DNA from: JACKHA01 sp041401985
GTDB lineage: Bacteria; Planctomycetota; Phycisphaerae; Phycisphaerales; UBA1924
Direction: 5' to 3'
Assembly (NCBI GenBank): GCA_041401985.1
Contig: JAWKTE010000001.1
Location: forward strand, 248,001-312,000
Length of the DNA: 64,000 nucleotides
Both the position numbers and the translations under genes were made by a program. Below the pieces are notes generated by a model that saw only the letters and a list, made by a program, of their open reading frames with translations, was not told where the DNA came from and made no database searches. Positions 35,978 to 44,287 of the stretch are shown here, piece after piece; the first letter of the stretch is position 1, and each line of letters starts with the position of its first letter.

Positions 35978-37622
35978 TCACCCGCCGACGTTCTCCGCGT
36001 ACAGCCGGTGCACCGCCAGCCCCTGCGACTCGTACACGCCCCGCCGCGCCCACACCTCGCCCTCGTGCATCCAGGTGCTGATCACCACGTCCGTCGCCCC
36101 CAGCGACCCCGCCCGCTCCGGCGCAACGATCGACAGCCCGCCCAGCGTGCCCCCGTGACGCTGGCGATCGTCGTCGGCGAACCCGACAAGCCCCGCCGCC
36201 CCCTCCAACAACACATCGAGCACCGCCCGCGTGTGCGCCCCGGTGCCGTGCACGACAACCCGCCGCCCCCGCAGCTGCTCCAAAAGACTGGCCATCCGGA
36301 ATCCCGCATCCGCCGGAACCCCGGCACCCGGATCGGTGAACCACACAGGCCGCGACGCCGCCCACTCGAGAAGCCCTCGCGCCGGCGCACCACCCCCGGC
36401 ATCATCGATGACCCGCGCCGCCAACCGCGCATGGACCTCCATCGAGAACCGCGCCCGCGCCGTGCTCCACGCTCGCGCCGCCAGCGCCGCCCGATCCCCC
36501 GCCAGAAACCGCTCGACCGCATCCGCAAGCGCCGCCCCGACGGCCCGCTCGCCATCCTCCGGCGAGGCCTCCGCAACGAACCCGTTCCTGCCATCCTTGA
36601 TCGCCTGCAACGCCCCCGACGCAACCCGAGCCACGATCGGAACGCACCCCGCCGCCAGCGCCTCGAGCATCGCCACGCTCAGCCCCTCGAACCGCGAGGG
36701 CAGCACAAACGCGTCGTGCTCCCGCAGCGCCGCCCGCACCTGCCCCGGCGTCGCCGCGCCAACAAGCCGGACCGATGCCGGCGCCGCTGTCGCCACGCCG
36801 CCCGCGCCGGCCCGCCCCACACCCAACGTCTCGACCGAAGCCGCCAGATCCCCCCGCGCAGGCCCATCGCCCAGCACCGTCACCTCATGCCCGATCCCCC
36901 GCTCGGTCAGACAACGGCTCAGTTCCACCAGCGCCAGCACCCGCTTCTGATGGTGCTCCAGCCGCCCCGCATACAGCAGACGCACGGGCCCCGCCCCACC
37001 ATGTCCGTTCGCGCCCCAGCCAGCCGGCCCGCGCAGGCGGCGCTTCCCCCACCTCAACCCCATACGCCACGCTCTCGACCCGCCGCCCCGCCACGCGCTC
37101 CTCCAACGCGCCCACAATCCGGTCCGACACCCCCACCAGCCCGCTGAGCGCCGGCTCGTAGTGCGCCAGCACGCACCGGTCGTACTCGATGTCGTTGTGC
37201 TGCCATCCGATCAGCCGCACCAGCCCCGGCTCACGCCGCGCCGCCTCCACCGCCACGCCATAGCAGTCCGCGTGCAGGTTCGGACTAACCACCACCGGCC
37301 CGCCACCCGCCTGCGCCGCCATCGCTCGGGCCGCCTCCAAATAAGCCGCGATCCACGCCTCCCGAGCCGCCCCAACCCGCGGATCGCCCACCGCCAGCGC
37401 CCCGACATCCTCAAACCGCGCCAGCCCCGACGCGTCGAACACCCGCACGCCGGGATGCAGTTCGAACTCCAGCCGCGCGTGCCCGTCCGGCGGCGCGTGC
37501 AGGATCAGCCCCGCCGCCCGCCCCGACGCCGCCAACGCCGAGCACAGCCGCGCCGCCCACGCGGCCACGCCGGACACGATCAAACCCGAAGGCAACGCGA
37601 TGAGCAGCGCACATCCCGGCAC
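35978..37622 (-). CDS. GT4-type glycosyltransferase interrupted by a frameshift
   Basis: The first part (GTG at 37622 to about 37030) is the GT-B N-domain: LIALPSGLIVSGVAAWAARL, VVVSPNLHADCYGVAVEAAR, LIGWQHNDIEYDRCVLAHYE, VGVSDRIVGALEERVAG, VESVAYGVEV. The second part, one frame over, starts at GPVRLLYAGRLEHHQKRVLA. It carries the C-domain (EVTVLGDGP, HDAFVLPSRFEGLSVAMLEA, CVPIVARVASGA) and an extra ~130-residue tail (VVVHGTGAHTRAVLDVLL, GFADDD). Tail and fold fit a lipopolysaccharide or capsule GT4. The shift lies at about 37005-37030; a CTGG duplication in GGCTGGCTGGGG would explain it. As written the two halves are separate ORFs. Confidence 0.78.
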
Positions 37623-37678
37623 AGGGTTGGTCGTCGGGCCGACCGCCCGCCAGCCTTGAGAACCTCATCCCACCCCGC

Positions 37679-38656
37679 TCACGCCAGCGCCAGCCCCGCC
37701 CGCAACTCCCCGATCCGCCCCTCCCCCACCAGCCGCCGCGCCGCGCTCGGCGTCACGCCGAACGCCCCCCGGAACGCCCGCGTGAGGTGGCTGTGATTCG
37801 CGAACCCGCACGAGTCCGCCACCGCCTCCAGACCCACCTGCGGCATCGACGCCATCCGCTCCAGCGCCCCCCGCAGCCGCAACTGCGTCAGATACTCGTG
37901 CAGCGACCTTCCCGTCCCCGCCCGGAACACGCGGCACAGGTGGTACGCCGAGAACCCGATCCGCTCGGCAATATCCGTCAGCGTCACCCGCTGATCCCAC
38001 TTCGACGCCAGGAACGCCCGGGTCGCCTCCACCGCCTCCCGCTGCATCCGACGACGTGCCGGCGCCGGGCGACGCCCCTCCTGCGCCGCCGGCGCGAACG
38101 CCCCGCGGATCGCGTGCCGCACCAGTGCCAGCGTCGCCTCCTGCCACTGCACCCCGTCAACCGCCTCGCCCGACATCGCCGCCCGCATGATCGACGCCTG
38201 CAGCATGTACAGCCGCGGCTCGCTCGGAGCCCGATGCACCCGGAACGGCGCCTCCGGACGCTCCCGAACCGACGGGTCGTGCGCCGCCAGCATCTCCACC
38301 GCCAGCGACGAGTCCACCGCGAACAACGCCGACTCATCGCCCCGGTCCGCCACCAGTTGCCGCCGGAACACCTCGCCCCGATTCCAGAACAGCACCGAGT
38401 TCGGGTCGGCCACGAAGTGCTCGCGCGAGTCCGGGCGCATCATCGTCACCGACCACGGGAACACCACCAGGTGCCCCGTCACCACCTGGTTCTCGGTCTG
38501 CCAGCGATGGTCCTCCGGCGGGCACCGGTGGTGCGCCACCGCAAACGGCCCATCACGCAGCAGCACGCGGCTCGGAGAAGCCGCGTCGCCGCCCTCTCCG
38601 GACAGCGCGTGCGACAGAGCGTTCGATGCGTCGGACTCGGCGTTGTTGAGGCGCAT
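37679..38656 (-). CDS. AraC-family transcriptional regulator
   Basis: The 325-residue protein has an N-terminal cupin-like sensor (DGPFAVAHHRCPPEDHRWQT, HLVVFPWSVTMMRPDSREHF). The C-terminal AraC DNA-binding domain has two HTHs: TLTDIAERIGFSAYHLCRVF and, further on, GLEAVADSCGFANHSHLTRA with the family end FRGAFGVTPSAARRL. The ligand is unknown. The ATG at 38656 is used. It lies upstream of and co-directional with the GT4 gene (57 bp), a possible target. Direct repeats just upstream of the start may be its own operator. Confidence 0.88.
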   Translation of the reverse strand: MRLNNAESDASNALSHALSGEGGDAASPSRVLLRDGPFAVAHHRCPPEDHRWQTENQVVTGHLVVFPWSVTMMRPDSREHFVADPNSVLFWNRGEVFRRQLVADRGDESALFAVDSSLAVEMLAAHDPSVRERPEAPFRVHRAPSEPRLYMLQASIMRAAMSGEAVDGVQWQEATLALVRHAIRGAFAPAAQEGRRPAPARRRMQREAVEATRAFLASKWDQRVTLTDIAERIGFSAYHLCRVFRAGTGRSLHEYLTQLRLRGALERMASMPQVGLEAVADSCGFANHSHLTRAFRGAFGVTPSAARRLVGEGRIGELRAGLALA

Positions 38657-38668
38657 GGGGATCTCGGA

Positions 38669-38690
38669 CGTTGGAACGTGAGCGTTGGAA
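38669..38690. promoter_or_regulatory. Paired CGTTGGAA direct repeats before the AraC gene
   Basis: CGTTGGAA occurs at 38669-38676 and 38683-38690 (14-bp register) within 35 bp upstream of the regulator start. Half-sites of this kind often bind AraC proteins, so autoregulation is a guess from position. Confidence 0.35.
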
Positions 38691-38831
38691 CTCGGTCGCT
38701 GGATCACCAGCCCGCGGCGACGCGCTCCCGCGCCCCGCCAAACGTCCCCCCGGACCCCTCGCGGCATCCTTGGTACAGCCCCGCCCGCCCCCCGGTTTCA
38801 ACCACTCCGCGCCCCCGCCGCCCCTCCACCC

Positions 38832-39398
38832 CTACCTCGGCACCATCCGCCGCGGCCCCACCACGCTCTGGAACCCGAACACCCCCGCTATCGGGAACAG
38901 CACCAGCGCCTCGATCCCCCCCACCAGCCCGGTATACAGGCTCGACAGCATCCGCCGCCCGAACTCCGGCCCGGCCGAGAACGCGATCGGATCGCCGTAC
39001 ATGTCGCGGACCCCCAGCAGCACCCACGCCGCCAGCCACGCGATCAGCGCCGCGATCACCGACACCGCCGCCACCGTCAGCGGGTTGTGCTTGATCAGCA
39101 TCCCACGGATGTTCGTCGTCGCCCCGGTCGCCAGCAACAGCCCGATCGCCATCGGCCCCGGCACCCGCACCTCGCCCCCGCCCTCAAGCCCGATCGGGAA
39201 CGTCAGGTCCAGCAGCAGCCCCGCCGCCACCGCCGCCCACGCCGCCGCCATCCCCGGCGCGTGCATCGCCACGAACACCACCAGCGGGATCACGATCGAC
39301 GGCGCGATCCCCGTCGGCCCCAAGGCCAGCGCGGGCCGCAGCCCCAGTTCCAACCCCAGCGCCACCCACAGCACAATCCCATACGCCAGCCAGTTCAT
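38832..39398 (-). CDS. mreD: Rod-shape-determining protein MreD-like
   Basis: The 188-residue protein is hydrophobic with five or six membrane segments (WLAYGIVLWVALGLELGL, SIVIPLVVFVAMHAPG, AVAAGLLLDLTFPIGL, AAVSVIAALIAWLAAWVLLG). LLLDLTFPIGLEGGG recalls the GLLxDLLFGxxLG region of MreD. Assignment rests mainly on location: the ATG overlaps the mreC stop by 4 bp (ATGA at 39395-39398). It is probably the membrane partner of MreC in cell-wall synthesis. mreB is not in the window. Confidence 0.8.
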   Translation of the reverse strand: MNWLAYGIVLWVALGLELGLRPALALGPTGIAPSIVIPLVVFVAMHAPGMAAAWAAVAAGLLLDLTFPIGLEGGGEVRVPGPMAIGLLLATGATTNIRGMLIKHNPLTVAAVSVIAALIAWLAAWVLLGVRDMYGDPIAFSAGPEFGRRMLSSLYTGLVGGIEALVLFPIAGVFGFQSVVGPRRMVPR

Positions 39399-40300
39399 GG
39401 CCCACCGCCTTCCGTCCCGCCCCCAACCCCGCCTGCAATCGGGATCCGCAGCACCACCTCGCGCACCCGCGACAGATCAACCAGCGGGCGCACCACGATC
39501 TGCTTCCGCAGCGGCTGGTCCGGGTTCGAGTCGATCCGCTCCACCACCCCGATCACCAGTTGCTGCGCGCTCGCAGGCCACGTCGGGTCCGCCAGACGCA
39601 CACGCTGACCCCGCTGCAGCCCCTCCGACTCGGCCAGCCCCGCCGCGCTCTCCACCGGCCCGGCCAGCGTGCCCGACCCCGTCGGCGACAGCGTGCACAG
39701 CAAGCGTGGCGCATCCCGCGAGTCGCCCAGTATCACCACCCCCTCAAGCCGGGGCGACGACGCGTCCGTGATCGGCCGCACCTGGCACAGCAGCGGGCTC
39801 GCCGAGTCCACCGTCCCCAGCAACTGGATCCCCTCCACGATCGCCACCGTCGCCCGCGGCGACACCCCCGCCCCCGCCGGCGTCCGCACCGTCAGCAGCC
39901 CGCTCGCCAGATCGCTGCTCGCCGCAACGACCGACGCCGACAACTGCCGCACCGACACCCCCGGCGCGATCGCCACCCCCGCCTGCAGGTCCTCCACCAG
40001 CGACCGCAGCCGCGCATTCTCCTCCCGCTCCCGCAGATACAGCGTCTCAAACGCCTCGGCCCGGTCCCGCCAGTCGTCCGCCGTCCCCTCCGCCGCCGGC
40101 AGCGACCCGCCCGGCGTCACCCACCCCACCACCCGCGACACCGGGTGGCTTACCGGCGCCGCCAGCGTCTGGGCCAGCGTCCCGAACCATCCCGCGAACG
40201 CCAGGTGCCTCGCCGGCGTCAGCGACAGCACCACCAGCGCAACCACAGCCACGCCGAGCAGGCGGCGGGGTTCCATCCAGCGTCCGACAACGCGGGCCAT
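39395..40300 (-). CDS. mreC: Rod-shape-determining protein MreC
   Basis: The 301-residue protein has one N-terminal helix (LLGVAVVALVVLSLTPARHL) and a coiled coil (LYLREREENARLRSLVEDLQ). The beta-barrel domain follows, with LRTPAG-like strands, VSPRATVAIVEGIQLLGTVD and QQLVIGVVERIDSNPDQPLR. The coiled coil followed by L-x-x-A-x-V-x-x-x-S-x-D (LSASVVAASSDLASGLLTV) is the MreC signature. It acts in the periplasm as a scaffold for elongation-type peptidoglycan synthesis. It is coupled to mreD by a 4-bp overlap and divergent from the gene at 40398. Confidence 0.9.
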   Translation of the reverse strand: MARVVGRWMEPRRLLGVAVVALVVLSLTPARHLAFAGWFGTLAQTLAAPVSHPVSRVVGWVTPGGSLPAAEGTADDWRDRAEAFETLYLREREENARLRSLVEDLQAGVAIAPGVSVRQLSASVVAASSDLASGLLTVRTPAGAGVSPRATVAIVEGIQLLGTVDSASPLLCQVRPITDASSPRLEGVVILGDSRDAPRLLCTLSPTGSGTLAGPVESAAGLAESEGLQRGQRVRLADPTWPASAQQLVIGVVERIDSNPDQPLRKQIVVRPLVDLSRVREVVLRIPIAGGVGGGTEGGGP

Positions 40301-40397
40301 CGCCGCACGATATCGGCTCCAGCCACCCCGCGCGGCCATGCGCCCCGTCCGCGGGGCATAACCTCCCCTTCGCCACCCGCTCCCCCCGGGGTCGCCC

Positions 40398-40712
40398 ATG
40401 CCGAAGCGCCAACTCGTCCTCGTCAAGCACGCCGACCCCGCACGCGAACCCGAGCCGCTCGGCTCCTTCGACGACATCCGCACGGCCCTGGCCGACTACA
40501 ACACCGCACCCGACGGCGCCACCCCCAGCGGCCCCACCCGCTCGCTCTACGGCCCCGGCATGATCGTCGAGATCAACACCTCCCAGCCCCGCGTCAACCA
40601 GGCCCTCGTCACCGTCATCGAAGAAGACATGGCCTGGCCCGTCCTCTCCCGCCTCTGCCGACGCCTCGGCTGGAAACTCCAGGACATCAACTCCGGCCAG
40701 GTCTTCGGCTGA
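40398..40712 (+). CDS. Conserved hypothetical protein
   Basis: The 104-residue protein has no membrane segment. It starts MPKRQLVLVKHADPAREPEP and includes GSFDDIRTALADYNTAPDG, MIVEINTSQPRVNQALVTVI and LCRRLGWKLQDINSGQVFG. The mix of predicted strands and helices indicates a small folded domain, perhaps restricted to this lineage. I know no function. It is divergent from mreC, with 98 bp between starts. Confidence 0.7.
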   Translation: MPKRQLVLVKHADPAREPEPLGSFDDIRTALADYNTAPDGATPSGPTRSLYGPGMIVEINTSQPRVNQALVTVIEEDMAWPVLSRLCRRLGWKLQDINSGQVFG

Positions 40713-40745
40713 CGCCGCCCGCTCCGGGTCGCAGGTTCATCGAAC

Positions 40746-40980
40746 AGAACGCGAAGGCCGCGAAGGAACGCGAGAGTCGCGAAAGGCCGCGAACACCGCC
40801 CCCAGCCCTCCGTTCCAATCGACGCCTCCCCACACCATCCCGCGCGCCCATTCCCTCGTCTCGGATCTCAAATCTCAAATCCCCACTTCCTCCCCCAACT
40901 CCTCCCCGTGCCCCGCTCTGTGCCTCTGTGCCTCTGTGTTCATTCCCTCCTCGCGTCCCCTCGCGCCCTTCGCGTCCCCC
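40746..40980. repeat. Intergenic repeat element with GAACGCGAAGG / CCTTCGCGTCC arms
   Basis: The left arm (40746-40793) is made of CGCGAAGG-type words. The right arm (40916-40980) is made of CTCTGTGCCT words, then CCTCGCGTCCCC and CGCCCTTCGCGTCC, which are complementary in style to the left arm. The element fills the gap before the FmdB-like gene. The same word pair forms a perfect inverted repeat at 52445-52580. Confidence 0.6.
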
Positions 40981-41012
40981 ACGATCAACAAACGGCCCCC
41001 ATACCATCCCCC

Positions 41013-41312
41013 ATGCCCACCTACGTCTACGAAATCCTCGACAAACAAGGCCGCGGCACCGGCAAGACCTTCGAGCTCTTCCAGTCCATGAAGGACAAGC
41101 CGCTCGCCAAGCACCCCGAAACCGGCCAGCCCGTCCGCCGAGTCCCACAGGCCCCCGCCATCACCACCCGAGGCCACGGCGACAAAAAAGGCGTCCTCAC
41201 CAACAAGAACCTCGAACGCCTCGGCTTCACCAAGTACGAAAGACGCGGCAAGGGCTACATGGAACGCACCGTCGGCTCCGAAGGCCCCCGCTCCATCGCC
41301 TCCGACGACTAG
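41013..41312 (+). CDS. FmdB-like small protein lacking the zinc cysteines
   Basis: The 99-residue protein begins MPTYVYEILDKQGRGTGKTF. This is the MPxYxYE start and beta-hairpin of FmdB/CxxC putative regulatory proteins, with FELFQSMKDKPLAKHPETGQ and PVRRVPQAPAI, also family-like. All four zinc-binding Cys (normally CxxC ... CxxC) are missing, so it cannot hold the usual zinc ribbon. A C-terminal extension, LGFTKYERRGKGYMERTVG, is present. Function is unknown. The ATG at 41013 follows a repeat-filled gap. Confidence 0.75.
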   Translation: MPTYVYEILDKQGRGTGKTFELFQSMKDKPLAKHPETGQPVRRVPQAPAITTRGHGDKKGVLTNKNLERLGFTKYERRGKGYMERTVGSEGPRSIASDD

Positions 41313-41359
41313 GTATGCTCCCGCCGCCCGCGCCACCGCGCGGACGAAGGGAGGCTCAC

Positions 41360-42165
41360 TTGGGAACCGACGAACTGGCTCGCGAGTTCATCGAAACGCT
41401 GTACCCGGTCGCCGAGTACGCCGCGTATGTGCTCAACAAGGACTGCGCCGAAGCACTGGCTCTGGAACCGCTCGGCAAGTTCCCCGACACGGCGACCTAC
41501 GCCGCCCGCTCCATGGCGACCGCCCCATCCTCGTACATCCGCTGCGTCGCCTGCCTAGTCCCGCTGTTCACACCCGACTGCGACCCAGACCTTCTCTGGG
41601 AACTCTGGGAGAACGAAACCCAGAAGCGCGACAACCCGCCCGACTCGATCCGAGAGGAACTCGAAGCGGCCCGCGCCAACCCGGAAGCGTTCGGTCTCCC
41701 ACCCGACCACGCGAACGAAGAGCCCTCCCAACCGATCGAGGAACAGGTGTCGTTCATCGCGGGACTGGAAGCCAACTCGGTCGCCGAGCGCATCATCATG
41801 TCGGCGATCGCCTTCCTCGACCGTACCGACGAGCACAAGCAGGCCGCGTGGCGCGTGCTGCAGGACATGGTCCAGCGTGCCTGCGACGGCGTCGACTGGA
41901 ACGACGCCCACTTCGCCTTGGCATTGCTGGTCCGCTCGGAGCATCCCGAGGCGCCACGCTGCTATCCCGCTGCGCCGCCCTCGACGACGATGGCCACCTC
42001 GCCACCTGGGCCCGCCGCATCGCCGCCGGCGAGCGATCCCTGCTCGACGAGCCGCTCAAACTCCTGGGCCCGGTCCCGGCTGGTGTCGAACTCCCCGAGG
42101 AACAGCGGGCGGAACTCGACGCGATGGTCGACGCGGCCCGGAGAGTGGAAGAGTCGCTCGACTGA
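41360..42165 (+). CDS. Hypothetical protein with a probable frameshift
   Basis: TTG at 41360 with AGGGAGG 7 nt upstream starts a ~268-residue protein: LAREFIETLYPVAEYAAYVL, ATAPSSYIRCVACLVPLFTP, FIAGLEANSVAERIIMSAIA. The frame holds to DAHFALALLVRSEHPEA and then becomes Pro-rich. The +2 frame continues sensibly with TLLSRCAALDDDGHLATWAR and ends at 42165 (DAMVDAARRVEESLD). A missing base within 41951-41957 would join the two. I recognise no family; it looks helical and cytoplasmic. Confidence 0.6.
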
Positions 42166-42305
42166 CCCCCAATCCCCAGCGCCGCCCGGAACCGACCCCA
42201 CGAACCCCCAATAATCCCCAGCCCCGCCACCCCCGGGGCCCGCGATCCATCGGCCAAGGGGGGCCAGGCCAGCCACGATCGACTCCGCAACGACAGGGGA
42301 CGACC

Positions 42306-43454
42306 ATGACGACTCCCAAGCCCGCCAAGTCCTGGACCAAAGCCGAGCTCCTCGCCCGCCCCGTCCAGCACATCGACATCACCGCCTTCGACGCGCGCCC
42401 CGTCATCAACGCGTACCGCCACATGGCCTACTCCAGCCGCACCCTGGCCCAGGCCGCCGACATCTACGACCGCATGCTCGCCGACACCCCCTGCGCCGTC
42501 ATCCTCACGATGGCCGGCTCCATGGTCTCTGCCGGCCTCAAGAAGGCCATCATCACCCTCCTCGAGCACAACATGGTCGACGCCATCGTCTCCACAGGCG
42601 CCAACATCGTCGACCAGGACTTCTTCGAGGGCCTCGGCTACCAGCACTACATCGCCCCCGGCAGCCCGGAGGCCCCGCCCGTCGACGACCCCACCCTCCG
42701 CGCCCTCATGATCGACCGCATCTACGACACCTACATCAACGAGGACGACCTGCGCGCCTGCGACGAGACCACCAAGCGCATCTTCGACGACTGCCGCGAA
42801 CGCTGGGGCCCCGGCGCCTACTCCAGCCGCGAGTTCATCGACGCCATGGGCGCCCACCTCGCCAAGCACCACCCCAAGAACGAGTCGCTCGTCAAGACCG
42901 CCCACCAGCGCCGCATCCCCATCTTCTGCCCCGCCTTCTCCGACTGCTCCGCCGGCTTCGGCATCGTCCTGCACCAGGTCGAAAAGGCCGAGCAGGGCCT
43001 CGCCCCGGTCGCCTTCGACTCCGGCAAGGACTTCCGCGAACTGACCGATATCAAGATGGCCTGCAAGGACACCGGCCTGCTCATGATGGGCGGCGGCGTC
43101 CCCAAGAACTTCGCCCAGGACATCGTCGTCGCCGCCGAACTCCTCGCCGAGCGACGCACCGGCAAGGGCGGCGCCGAACTCCGCGCCGAGAACGAGATCG
43201 GCATGCACAAGTACGCCATCCAGTTCACCGTCGCCGACGCCCGCGACGGCGCCCTCTCCGGCTCAACCCTCCGCGAGGCCTGCTCCTGGGGCAAGGTCGA
43301 CGTCGTCCACGAGCAGATGGTCTACGGCGAATACTCCGCCCTCTTCCCCCTGCTCGCCTCCGACGCCTACCACCGCGCCTCCTGGAAGAACCGCAAAGCC
43401 TTCAAGTTCAACGACCTCTTCGAACCCGCAGGCGCCACGCCACAGAAGGCCTGA
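42306..43454 (+). CDS. Deoxyhypusine synthase family protein
   Basis: This 382-residue member of the deoxyhypusine synthase family uses spermidine and NAD in eukaryotes and archaea to modify eIF5A. Signatures are CAVILTMAGSMVSAGLKKAI, DAIVSTGANIVDQDFFEG, PIFCPAFSDCSAGFG, LMMGGGVPKNFAQDI with the candidate active-site Lys, and DGALSGSTLREACSWGKVD. Bacterial members often act as homospermidine synthases or have unknown roles. No eIF5A-like gene is visible here. The start at ATG 42306 follows GGGGA. The next gene is 212 bp downstream after a strong hairpin. Confidence 0.9.
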   Translation: MTTPKPAKSWTKAELLARPVQHIDITAFDARPVINAYRHMAYSSRTLAQAADIYDRMLADTPCAVILTMAGSMVSAGLKKAIITLLEHNMVDAIVSTGANIVDQDFFEGLGYQHYIAPGSPEAPPVDDPTLRALMIDRIYDTYINEDDLRACDETTKRIFDDCRERWGPGAYSSREFIDAMGAHLAKHHPKNESLVKTAHQRRIPIFCPAFSDCSAGFGIVLHQVEKAEQGLAPVAFDSGKDFRELTDIKMACKDTGLLMMGGGVPKNFAQDIVVAAELLAERRTGKGGAELRAENEIGMHKYAIQFTVADARDGALSGSTLREACSWGKVDVVHEQMVYGEYSALFPLLASDAYHRASWKNRKAFKFNDLFEPAGATPQKA

Positions 43455-43474
43455 CCCACGCCAGACCGCGCGCC

Positions 43475-43497
43475 CCTCCCCCGCGTCGCGGGGGAGG
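43475..43497. repeat. Strong GC hairpin after the deoxyhypusine synthase gene
   Basis: CCTCCCCCGCG and CGCGGGGGAGG are perfect arms around one base. A second small palindrome (TCATGC ... GCATGA, 43500-43522) and GACGGAGGG follow. It lies 20 bp past a stop codon. It may end transcription or be an interspersed palindromic element. Confidence 0.55.
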
Positions 43498-43666
43498 TGT
43501 CATGCGAGGCTCTGCGAGCATGACGGAGGGAACATTCCGCCGCCTCCATTGCCATGACGCAGCGTCGCCGCCTGCCGCCGCCAGCCCAGCCGCCAAGCAC
43601 TCGACCCAAACTCCACCCCCCAACGATCGCGAAGCCCGGCGAGCGTCCCTGTTCTACCCTTGCCCA

Positions 43667-44287
43667 ATGCACGCCGTCCTTTTCATCGGCCTCCAAGCCT
43701 CCGGCAAATCCTCCTACTACCGCGCCGCCTTCGCCGACACCCACATCCGCCTCAACCTCGACATGCTCCGCACCCGCCACCGCGAGCGCCTCCTCCTCGA
43801 CGCCTGCCTCGAGGCCAAGCAGCCCTTCGTCATCGACAACACCAACCCCACCCGCGCCGACCGCGCCCCCTACATCGCCGCGGCCCGCCAGCACCGCTTC
43901 CGCGTTTCCGCGTATTTCTTCCGCTCGGTCCTTGAAGACTGCCTCGCACGCAACGACGCCCGCCCCGACCCCGTCCCCCACCCCGGCGTGCTCGGCGTCC
44001 ACGCCCGCCTCGAACTGCCCTCGCCCGACGAGGGCTACGACGAACTCTTCTTCGTCTCCATCAACCCCGATTCCACCTTCAACGTCTCCCTTGGCGGACC
44101 CCGGAGGGCCGCGCCCATGAAGTTCGACGACCTCGACGCCCGCATGCGCATCTTCGAGACCGCCCACGACCACCGCGTCCTGCCCGGCCTCCTTGGTCGC
44201 ACGCCTCGACGGCCGCTCCCTTCACCCGACTCACCAAGGAACGCCACAACTTCCAGGCGCCCTTCGACGAGCGCTTCCGCGACATGA
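43667..44287 (+). CDS. P-loop polynucleotide-kinase-like ATPase, read in-frame into a Thg1-like gene
   Basis: The first ~150 residues are an AAA_33/Pnkp-type kinase: VLFIGLQASGKSSYYRAAFA (Walker A), HIRLNLDMLRTRHRERLLLD, PFVIDNTNPTRADRAPYIAA, and a C-terminal part with LARNDARPD and SPDEGYDELFFVSI. There is no stop before the Thg1 sequence; the frame passes through GGPRRAAP into MKFDDLDARMRIFETAHDHR at 44117. After LPGLL a 1-base insertion throws it out of frame, ending at 44287. The product may be a natural kinase-Thg1 fusion or two coupled genes, since a ribosome site (GGAGGG) stands 8 nt before the internal ATG. The likely substrate is RNA 5' ends, inferred from family and partner. Confidence 0.75.
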   Translation: MHAVLFIGLQASGKSSYYRAAFADTHIRLNLDMLRTRHRERLLLDACLEAKQPFVIDNTNPTRADRAPYIAAARQHRFRVSAYFFRSVLEDCLARNDARPDPVPHPGVLGVHARLELPSPDEGYDELFFVSINPDSTFNVSLGGPRRAAPMKFDDLDARMRIFETAHDHRVLPGLLGRTPRRPLPSPDSPRNATTSRRPSTSASAT

